Position numbers and translations under genes: made by a program. Shown here piece after piece: positions 42,920 to 49,755 of a stretch of DNA of 64,000 bases. This DNA comes from Spirochaetota bacterium (GTDB taxonomy: Bacteria > Spirochaetota > UBA4802 > JAKQUI01), in the NCBI GenBank assembly GCA_029562645.1, contig JAKQUI010000005.1, forward strand, positions 195,961-259,960, in the 5' to 3' direction. The notes beneath the pieces were generated by a model. The model worked only from the letters and a program-made list of their open reading frames with translations. It had not been told where the DNA came from and searched no databases. Position 1 is the first letter of the stretch. Each line of letters starts with the position of its first letter.

Positions 42920-44086
42920 ATGATTCCCGTCCCCAGGCTCGCTATCGCATCCGGCACATGCGCGTTTGCGCTTGCCGCGATCATCCTCGCCTGCGGCTCC
43001 CCGCAGAAGACGGCGCGTCCGGTGCGGACGCTGATGATACCGCCGTTCCAGAACCAGAGCGGTGTCGAGGCGAACGATCATCTCGCCGTGGGCGTCGCCG
43101 ACGAGCTCGCGCGGCGCATGCAGGCCTCGGGAATTTTCCGGTCCATCGATCCCGCCGGCCTGTTCGATCGGCTGACCATCTCGCAGGTCTACGGCACCGC
43201 GAAAGAAGAGCAGCAGCTGCTGGGCGCGCTCCGGACGCTCGACACCGATTACGCCGTCCTGGGCACGGTGTCCACCGCCGACAAGGGGAAGACGATGACG
43301 ATCACGGCGAAGGTGATCCGGAGCCGCGACAATACGGTGCTGGCAAGCGAGCGCGAGGAGGGACCCCCCGCGAATTGGACCGAACTCAGGGGGCTTCTGG
43401 CCATCAAGATCGCCAAGCGCCTCGGCATCCCGCTCACCGCGCAGGAGAAGCAGCAGCTCGTCGTCGGCGAGACGCGCGACCATGAGGCCTTTCGGCTCAA
43501 CTATATCGGCAAGATGCAGTACTATCGCTCGCTCGAGGCGCGCTACCGCTCCCGCGAGGTCGAGGCGGAACGCTACCGGAACATCGCCATGGCCTACTGG
43601 TCGAAATCCATCGAGCGCGACGGCCGCTACGAGGCGGCGCGGGACAACTACGCGCGCGCCATGGATGTCGGCGACGTCCGTTCGTCGCTGGACGCGCGCG
43701 TCGAGCGGGCGCAGGGCAGCCTCAACGGGATGATCATGTACGGGTTCCTGTATAAATCGAGCAAGGTGTGGGACCCCACGGCCTGGGTCCGGGCCAATGC
43801 CGACGTCCTCCGGGCGATGGCGAACACCCTTCCGCAGGGATACGTGATCGAGGTGCAGGGACACACCTGTTGCTCCGGTCCCGAGGAGCCGCGCGACGGC
43901 AAGCCGGGAAATATCCGCATATCGGACGATCGCGCGCGCGAGGTCTACCAGGCGATGGTCGGCATCGGCATCAAGGGATCCCTGCTTCGCCACAAGGGCT
44001 ACGGATCGTCGCGGACGATCCCCTGGCTCGATCCGCGCGATCAATCCAACCGGCGCGTCACCTTCGAGGTGAAGCCGGGCCTGTGA
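42920..44086 (+). CDS. OmpA-like lipoprotein with TolB/FlgO-like N-terminal domain (paralogue 2)
   Basis: A 388-residue paralogue of the preceding gene with the same order: lipobox-like IILACGSP, TLMIPPFQNQSG followed by VGVADELARRMQASGIFRSI, a middle YIGKMQYYRSLEARYRSREV, and a C-terminal OmpA-like domain. Here the wall-binding loop is changed: VQGHTCCSGPEEPRDGKPGN replaces GHTDSAG, so the diaminopimelate-binding Asp is lost, while the Arg in DDRAREVYQ stays. ATG 42920 has CGGAGG six bases upstream; a GTG lies one codon earlier. The pair arose by tandem duplication and has diverged strongly. The EamA transporter follows. Confidence 0.8.
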   Translation: MIPVPRLAIASGTCAFALAAIILACGSPQKTARPVRTLMIPPFQNQSGVEANDHLAVGVADELARRMQASGIFRSIDPAGLFDRLTISQVYGTAKEEQQLLGALRTLDTDYAVLGTVSTADKGKTMTITAKVIRSRDNTVLASEREEGPPANWTELRGLLAIKIAKRLGIPLTAQEKQQLVVGETRDHEAFRLNYIGKMQYYRSLEARYRSREVEAERYRNIAMAYWSKSIERDGRYEAARDNYARAMDVGDVRSSLDARVERAQGSLNGMIMYGFLYKSSKVWDPTAWVRANADVLRAMANTLPQGYVIEVQGHTCCSGPEEPRDGKPGNIRISDDRAREVYQAMVGIGIKGSLLRHKGYGSSRTIPWLDPRDQSNRRVTFEVKPGL

Positions 44087-44118
44087 GCGCGCCGATCAGG
44101 CGCACCGGATCATACCGC

Positions 44119-45030
44119 ATGCGAACATTCCACGCCGGCAACCGCGACGCTCTCTTCATGGGACTCATGGCCCTCGCGATGGCGGTGTGGGGCGGTTCGT
44201 GGGTGTGCGCAAAGGCGCTCGGCAACGGCATCCATTATCAGAAACTCGCCTTCGTGCGCTTCACGCTCACCGTTTTGTTCTTTGTTCCGCCGATCATCGC
44301 GCTGCGTGAATCGTTACGGATACGGCCCGCCACCGCCGGGCTGATCCTCCTCGGGAGCGTCCTGTACACGCTCTACAGCCAGATGTTTTTTCTGGGCCTG
44401 TCGCTGGGAACCGCCGGCCTGGGCGGCGTGCTGGTGACCTCGCTGGTGCCCATCATCACCTATGCCGGCGTGTCCGTCCTGGGAAGGAAAAAGCTTCGGG
44501 TGATCGATGCGGCGGGCCTTGCGATCGGGTGCGCGGGGGCGCTGGTCATCCTGCAGATATGGCGATTTTCCCACGAAGCGCTGCTCGCCTCGGGAAACCT
44601 CTTTTTCGTGATCGGCGCAGCGCTCTGGTCGGGCGTCACCGTGAACAGCCAGCGGACGCAATCATCCGTTTCTATTTGGGTGTACAGCTTCTACCTGAAC
44701 GGCTTCGCGGCGCTGATCCGGTTCCTGTTCGTGCTCCCGTACGGCCTCGACGGCCTCGTGTCCGCCGAGCCGTCCTGGTGGTTTTCGATGACATACCTTT
44801 CGCTCTTCTCGACGGTGGGCGCCACGTCGCTCTATTTCTACGCCGCGAAAAAGATCGGATCACGCCGCGCCAGCGCCTTCACCTTCATGGTCCCGCTCAC
44901 GGCGGTGCTGCTCAGCTGGGTCGTTCTCGGCGAGGTGCCGGCGGTCTCCACGATCGCGGGCGGCCTGCTGTCGATCGGGGCCGTGTATCTCATCCAGTTC
45001 GGGGGAGCCGCAGAGACCCCTGGTGCGTGA
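44119..45030 (+). CDS. EamA/DMT-family transporter
   Basis: A 303-residue inner-membrane transporter with about ten transmembrane segments in two EamA repeats (MGLMALAMAVWGGSWVCAKA opens the first; ALLASGNLFFVIGAALWSGV opens the second). The drug/metabolite transporter superfamily exports amino acids, nucleosides or other metabolites; substrate not predictable. The start is either ATG 44119 or a GTG at 44083 that overlaps the previous stop and has GAGGTGAA upstream, which would indicate coupling to the OmpA-like gene. Confidence 0.85.
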   Translation: MRTFHAGNRDALFMGLMALAMAVWGGSWVCAKALGNGIHYQKLAFVRFTLTVLFFVPPIIALRESLRIRPATAGLILLGSVLYTLYSQMFFLGLSLGTAGLGGVLVTSLVPIITYAGVSVLGRKKLRVIDAAGLAIGCAGALVILQIWRFSHEALLASGNLFFVIGAALWSGVTVNSQRTQSSVSIWVYSFYLNGFAALIRFLFVLPYGLDGLVSAEPSWWFSMTYLSLFSTVGATSLYFYAAKKIGSRRASAFTFMVPLTAVLLSWVVLGEVPAVSTIAGGLLSIGAVYLIQFGGAAETPGA

Positions 45031-45266
45031 TGCTTCGATCCGGTGATCCTCGTGATCGAGACGTGGTAGTGGCGTGGTAGCGAGGGGGCATTCACTCGAT
45101 ATGCGCATCTGAGCAGGTCCGACGTGGAGGATGGGGGATCACAACGGGGCGCATGTAAAGCAAGGAGGATTGCGGTGTCCGCCGTGAAATTATCTTGACG
45201 CATGTTTTCTCGGCGTATGGGGTGCGATCACGCGCGTACCACATCAGAATCATACGGAGTAGAGCG

Positions 45267-46259
45267 ATGAAACGTCTCGGCGTAGTGCTTCTGTTCCTCG
45301 TATGCGGCGCTGGTTTCGCGTCCTGCAAACAGAATGATCTCTTCCCTGACGCTCAGAAGACGGAGTCCGCAACGCAATTCAAGGGCGATCCGGTCTTTGT
45401 CGCCGTTGGAGCGAATGGAACCATTATTTATTCTGGTGATGGCATAACCTGGTCGGCTGGGACCTCTGGTGCCGGTGGTTCGGATGTACTCTATGCGGTT
45501 TCAAGTAACGGGAAAAAAACGTTTGTCGCGGTGGGAATGGGCTCCTTTGTCCGTTTCTCGGAGGATGGCGGGAACACATGGATTCCCGGAAGCGGGCCGC
45601 TCGTGATCGAGAGCGCTGTCGCCAGTGACGGCGACCGGGGTTGGGTGGTCGGGAATGGCATTAATGATCTCAGAATCTCGAACGACAACGGCAGAACATG
45701 GTATGATCCCGCAGTAACGCTGGGCAGTACTGTCAATTCCCTCATTTATAATGCCGCCCTGAATAGGTGGATACTATTGTGCAGCGGCGGTTCCTATGCC
45801 CAGTATAACGACGATTGGTTTACGACAGGTGCGACGAACGCCTCAGGGGTCACGTCGATGATGCGCGCCGTCGTATACGCCAATTCCCAGTTTATCGCCG
45901 TTGGTAACGGTCCGGACGCCTTTCATTCTTCGAACGGCGCAACATGGGCGGTCGGAAGCACCGGTATGCCTATTGCACCGGCGTACATGAAGGACATCGA
46001 CTATGGGAATGGCAGATATATCGCGGTGGGCGACAATGGCGGCACCGGCATGGCCTATTACTATACCGGCTCCGGGAGCTGGAACAACACGACATTCAGC
46101 GGGACCGTTCTGCAGGGGGTCGCATTTGGCAACAATGTATGGGTGGCGGTCGGCACCGGGGGTTCGGTGTACTATTCACTCGACAATGGCGACAACTGGA
46201 TTCCGGCAACTTCCGGGACCCCGCAGAATCTCAACGGCGTGGCATTTGGCTATCGATAG
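45267..46259 (+). CDS. Lipoprotein-like beta-propeller with Asp-box repeats
   Basis: A 330-residue exported protein: signal MKRLGVVLLFLVCGAGFAS followed by CKQN (relaxed lipobox). The rest is a series of BNR/Asp-box hairpins: YSGDGITWSAG, FSEDGGNTWIPG, ISNDNGRTWYDP, HSSNGATWAVG, YSLDNGDNWIPA, each followed by a strand such as FVAVGANG, FVAVGMGS, FIAVGNG, YIAVGDNG, WVAVGTGG. This gives five to seven blades as in photosynthesis-assembly Ycf48-like or sialidase-like propellers. There are no sialidase catalytic residues visible, so binding rather than hydrolysis is likely. ATG 45267 has GGAG at good spacing. It stands alone, with composition slightly poorer in GC than its neighbours. Confidence 0.75.
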   Translation: MKRLGVVLLFLVCGAGFASCKQNDLFPDAQKTESATQFKGDPVFVAVGANGTIIYSGDGITWSAGTSGAGGSDVLYAVSSNGKKTFVAVGMGSFVRFSEDGGNTWIPGSGPLVIESAVASDGDRGWVVGNGINDLRISNDNGRTWYDPAVTLGSTVNSLIYNAALNRWILLCSGGSYAQYNDDWFTTGATNASGVTSMMRAVVYANSQFIAVGNGPDAFHSSNGATWAVGSTGMPIAPAYMKDIDYGNGRYIAVGDNGGTGMAYYYTGSGSWNNTTFSGTVLQGVAFGNNVWVAVGTGGSVYYSLDNGDNWIPATSGTPQNLNGVAFGYR

Positions 46260-46316
46260 GTATCCTTCTCGTTTTTCGGTTGAAAAATTAGATCGGTGCG
46301 CTATGCCGTACCCGCC

Positions 46317-47615
46317 ATGAACGACCGGTTCTACACGATCAGCGAGTTCACCCGCCTCATCAAGGCCACCCTCACCGGAACCCCGGAGCTGAACCAGGTC
46401 TGGCTCAAGGGCGAGATCACCAATCTCACCTATCATTCCTCCGGGCACATCTACTTCACGCTCAAGGACGAGGGGGCTGTGATATCGTCGGTGTTCTTCA
46501 AGTACGCCAACCGATCGATGGCCTTCCGGCTCGAGGAGGGGATGAGCGTGTTCGCCTTCGGGAGCGTCGGGCTCTTCGAGAAGCGCGGGAGCTACCAGTT
46601 CACCGTTTCGCAGGTGCGCCTGGAGGGAGCGGGCGAGCTGCAGAAGCGCATCGAGCAGCTCAAGAAAAAACTCCTCGCGGAGGGGCTGTTCGATCCTGCG
46701 CGGCGCCGGCGGATCCCCTTCCTGCCGCGCAGGATCGGCGTGGTCACCTCGCCCACGGGGGCGGCGCTCCGCGACATCATCAAGGTCGCGACGCGGCGAT
46801 TCCCGAACGTCGAGATCCTCATCGCGCCGGCGCTGGTGCAGGGAGCGGGCGCGGCCGATTCCGTCGCACGCGGTATCGAGGAGCTGAACGACCCGTCGCA
46901 TGGGGTCGATGTGATCATCGCAGGGCGGGGCGGCGGCTCCTTCGAGGACCTCATGCCGTTTAGCGAGGAGGTCGTCGTGCGCGCATTCGCGAATTCGCGC
47001 GTTCCCATCATCTCCGCCGTGGGCCACCAGGTGGATCATCCCCTGTGCGACGACGCCGCCGACGCCGCTGCGCCCACGCCGTCGGCCGCCGCGGAGATCG
47101 CCGTTCCGGTGAAGGTGGACCTGCAGGAGCGCATCGACTACTGCCGCGCGCGGGCCTATTCGGCGATGCTCTCGTATGTTCGCGAGGCGACCCTGCGCAT
47201 CGACGCCGCGACCTCCGTGCGCGTGTTCCGCACTCCGCGCGACATCGTGGAGACGCGCATGGCGCTCGTGCGGGAGCGGGAACGCGGCATGATCGTTGCG
47301 CTCGAGCGTCGCGTCGCGGAGAAGCGCCGCCGGTTCCTGTCCGTGCCCGATGTGCGACGGCTTGCCGCAGCGCAGGTTGCGCGCACGGAAATGCGTTTGG
47401 CGGTCGCGTCAGAAAAGCTCCAGAAGCTCTCGCCGCTGGGCACGCTGCGGCGCGGATACGCGGTCGCGCGCGGCGCGGACGGAAAAATCGTACGGAGCGT
47501 AAAAATGGTTGCCGTGCGGGACCGTATCGATGTGATACTGAGGGACGGCGCGCTGACCTGCACGGTCGATTCGATATCACGGAGGGTGATCGGTGGAAAA
47601 GAAGAAAAAGGCTAG
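46317..47615 (+). CDS. xseA: Exodeoxyribonuclease VII large subunit
   Basis: Catalytic subunit of the nuclease that degrades single-stranded DNA. The N-terminal OB fold is YTISEFTRLIKATLTGTPEL with VWLKGEITNLTYHSSGHIYF. The catalytic domain includes RIGVVTSPTGAALRDI, RFPNVEILIAPALVQG, VIIAGRGGGSFEDLMPFSEE and SAVGHQVDHPLCDDAAD AAAPTPSAAAE, all diagnostic. The C-terminal part is a long coiled coil. Length 432 residues is normal. ATG 46317 (MNDRFYTISEF) is chosen over a GTG at 46296. It overlaps xseB by 23 bases. Confidence 0.95.
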   Translation: MNDRFYTISEFTRLIKATLTGTPELNQVWLKGEITNLTYHSSGHIYFTLKDEGAVISSVFFKYANRSMAFRLEEGMSVFAFGSVGLFEKRGSYQFTVSQVRLEGAGELQKRIEQLKKKLLAEGLFDPARRRRIPFLPRRIGVVTSPTGAALRDIIKVATRRFPNVEILIAPALVQGAGAADSVARGIEELNDPSHGVDVIIAGRGGGSFEDLMPFSEEVVVRAFANSRVPIISAVGHQVDHPLCDDAADAAAPTPSAAAEIAVPVKVDLQERIDYCRARAYSAMLSYVREATLRIDAATSVRVFRTPRDIVETRMALVRERERGMIVALERRVAEKRRRFLSVPDVRRLAAAQVARTEMRLAVASEKLQKLSPLGTLRRGYAVARGADGKIVRSVKMVAVRDRIDVILRDGALTCTVDSISRRVIGGKEEKG

Positions 47616-47889
47616 CCCCGCGCTCTCCTTCGAGAAGGCGCTCGAGGGGCTCGAGGAGATCGCCCGCCGGCTCGAGGATGGCGAGCTCGATCTCGACGAG
47701 TCCATCGCCGAGTTCGAGAAGGGCGTCCGGCTCGCGCGCATCTGCCATGAGAAGCTGGACGCGGCCGAAAAGAAGATCGAAATACTTCAGAAGGCCGAAG
47801 GCGGCCGGATCGAGCGTCGCGCGGTGGACACCGACGAGGAGACCGGCGAGCTCGACGACGACGAAGACATACAGGGGACGCTGCTATGA
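47593..47889 (+). CDS. xseB: Exodeoxyribonuclease VII small subunit
   Basis: A 98-residue partner of XseA. The typical helical hairpin is present: LSFEKALEGLEEIARRLEDG followed by ELDLDESIAEFEKGVRLARI and KIEIL. The C-terminal acidic tail (DTDEETGELDDDEDIQ) is longer than usual. GTG start at 47593 inside xseA; stop overlaps the kdsD start (ATGA). Exo VII operon with kdsD is known in several bacteria. Confidence 0.95.
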   Translation: MEKKKKASPALSFEKALEGLEEIARRLEDGELDLDESIAEFEKGVRLARICHEKLDAAEKKIEILQKAEGGRIERRAVDTDEETGELDDDEDIQGTLL

Positions 47890-48872
47890 AACAACCATCC
47901 GGCGCATCGGCGTATCTCGACGTCGCGCGTGAGGTCCTCACGGTCGAGAGCAAGGCGATCGCGCGTCTCGCCGGGTCGCTCGACGAAAACTTCGTGCGCG
48001 CGGTCGAGCGGATCGCGAAGTGCCGCGAGCGCGTCGTCCTCACCGGGATGGGGAAGTCCGGGCTCATCTGCCGCAAGATCGCGGCGACGCTCACCTCCAC
48101 CGGGACGCAGGCGGGCTTTCTGCATCCCTCCGAGGCCATGCACGGCGACCTGGGCATCATCAAGAAGGGCGACGTGGTGATCGCGGTCTCGAACTCGGGC
48201 GAGACGCGCGAGATCATCGACATCATCCCGCACGTCAAGATTCTGAAGGCGACCATCATCGCCATGACCGCGAACGCTGAATCGACGCTCGCGCAGGAGT
48301 CGGACATCCCGCTCATTTATGCGATCGAGCGCGAGGGCTGCCCCCTGAACCTCGCGCCGATGGCGAGCACCACGACGGTGCTCGCGCTGGGCGACGCGCT
48401 CGCCGCCGCCCTCATCCACGCGAAAAAATTCACGGCCGAGGACTTCAATCTCTATCACCCGCGCGGGCGCCTGGGGCAGATTCTGCTCAAGGTGCGCGAC
48501 CTCATGGTCGCCGAGCGGCTCCCGGTCGTCCGCCGCGAGACGTCCATGCGCGAGGTGCTCTCGATCATGGTGTCGTCCAACGTCGGAGCGGTGTTCGTCG
48601 CGGGGACGCGGGGGCACCTGCGCGGAATCATCTCCGACGGCGACATCAAGCGGCTCATCGAGCGCGACGAGCAGTTCATGCGGCGCACGGCGGGCGAGGT
48701 GATGAACGCGACGCCGGCGTGGATCTACGAGGACGCGCTCGCGCGCGAGGCGCTCATCCGCATGGAGGAGCGGCGGATCACGGTGCTGCCGGCGCTGGAC
48801 CGGCGCAAACGGATCGTGGGCGTCATCCACATCCACGACATCATCAAACATAATTACGGGAAGACAAAATGA
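47886..48872 (+). CDS. kdsD: Arabinose-5-phosphate isomerase (KdsD/KpsF/GutQ family)
   Basis: Converts ribulose 5-phosphate to arabinose 5-phosphate, the first step of Kdo synthesis for lipopolysaccharide. The SIS domain spans about residues 35-170 (RVVLTGMGKSGLICRKIAAT, FLHPSEAMHGDLGIIKKGDV, SNSGETREI, LNLAPMASTTTVLALGDALA). Two CBS domains follow, each with VxE-like ends. Length 328 residues matches KdsD. The first codons overlap xseB and the stop overlaps the lipoprotein gene (ATGA). Its presence supports an LPS-bearing outer membrane. Confidence 0.95.
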   Translation: MKQPSGASAYLDVAREVLTVESKAIARLAGSLDENFVRAVERIAKCRERVVLTGMGKSGLICRKIAATLTSTGTQAGFLHPSEAMHGDLGIIKKGDVVIAVSNSGETREIIDIIPHVKILKATIIAMTANAESTLAQESDIPLIYAIEREGCPLNLAPMASTTTVLALGDALAAALIHAKKFTAEDFNLYHPRGRLGQILLKVRDLMVAERLPVVRRETSMREVLSIMVSSNVGAVFVAGTRGHLRGIISDGDIKRLIERDEQFMRRTAGEVMNATPAWIYEDALAREALIRMEERRITVLPALDRRKRIVGVIHIHDIIKHNYGKTK

Positions 48873-49252
48873 AACAGCCCATCGCCATCGCACTGCTCGT
48901 CGCCCTCGCCCTCGCAGGCTGCAAAAAGGCCGAGACGCTCTCGTTCTGCGAGGGGATGTCCCCGGAGGGCAAGACGGTGAATTGCGGCACGGAGTTCTCG
49001 CAGGGGGACCTCTCCGCGGTGATCACGTCAAAGGAGCCGTTCGGCGTTTCGACGCTCCGGGTGACGGTCCTCGAAAAGAAGAAATTCAAGGACGAGGCCG
49101 TGAAGTCCTTCGATGTCGAGGTGAAGGCCGACGAGAGCATGAAGGCGTTCGACCTCTCGTTTTACAACGATGGTGAATATCGTGTAACGGTTTCAGGAAA
49201 GGAAAACTCCGTGATCGGGGAAAACGAGATACGGATCATCGACACCTATTAG
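48869..49252 (+). CDS. Putative lipoprotein, unknown
   Basis: A 127-residue lipoprotein with a textbook signal: MKQPIAIALLVALALAGCKK (lipobox LAGC). The mature part is mostly beta (GDLSAVITSKEPFGVSTLRV, then GEYRVTVSGKENSVIGENEI), like a small immunoglobulin-type domain, and has two further cysteines. No family is recognised. Last gene of the xse-kdsD operon. Its stop overlaps the convergent lspA stop, which encodes the very peptidase that would process it. Confidence 0.75.
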   Translation: MKQPIAIALLVALALAGCKKAETLSFCEGMSPEGKTVNCGTEFSQGDLSAVITSKEPFGVSTLRVTVLEKKKFKDEAVKSFDVEVKADESMKAFDLSFYNDGEYRVTVSGKENSVIGENEIRIIDTY

Positions 49253-49755
49253 GCCGCGCCGGAACGCTTTCTCCTTTTCTCTTCCACGAAGAACACGATG
49301 AGCAGCAGACCCGCGCCGACCACGATCGCCGCGTCGGCGATGTTGAACGCCGGCCAGCGGAACACCGCGTCGCTCCCGATATACACGAAATCCACCACCC
49401 CCGGACGGTCCGCGATGCCCAGCATGCCGATGAAGCGGTCCGAGATGTTGCCGATCGCCCCGGAGGCGATGAGCGCCATTGAAACGCAGAAGAGCTGCGT
49501 CTTGTTCTTTTCGAACACGTAGAAGGCGATCATGATCGCGAGCACCACCAGGGACACGACCAGAAACACCGCCTGGTAGCCCTGCAGGATGCCGAAGAGC
49601 CCGCCGCGATTATACACCAGCGTGAGTTGCACGAAGGAGCCGATGACGTCGATGCGCTCGTGCAGGGCGATCTTCGAGACCACCAGCCATTTGGTGAGGA
49701 TGTCGGCGATGAGGGAGACGGCGAAGATGATGCCGGCGATTGCATGTTTATTCAT
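49249..49755 (-). CDS. lspA: Lipoprotein signal peptidase (signal peptidase II)
   Basis: Inner-membrane aspartyl protease that cleaves prolipoprotein signal peptides before the lipidated cysteine. Four transmembrane segments; catalytic Asp residues in GNISDRFIGM and FNIADAAIVVG, plus TLVYNRGGLFG (the N-x-G-x-x-F region). Length 168 residues is normal. ATG 49755 lies within the last codons of ileS (8-base overlap); the ileS-lspA pair is widely conserved. The end overlaps the convergent gene by four bases. Confidence 0.95.
   Translation of the reverse strand: MNKHAIAGIIFAVSLIADILTKWLVVSKIALHERIDVIGSFVQLTLVYNRGGLFGILQGYQAVFLVVSLVVLAIMIAFYVFEKNKTQLFCVSMALIASGAIGNISDRFIGMLGIADRPGVVDFVYIGSDAVFRWPAFNIADAAIVVGAGLLLIVFFVEEKRRKRSGAA

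Noticed and set aside
45171-45198. A seven-codon leader peptide (GTG after AAGGAGG near 45166)
   Set aside because: The ribosome-binding site is good but the peptide has no regulatory codon run and no terminator/antiterminator structure follows.
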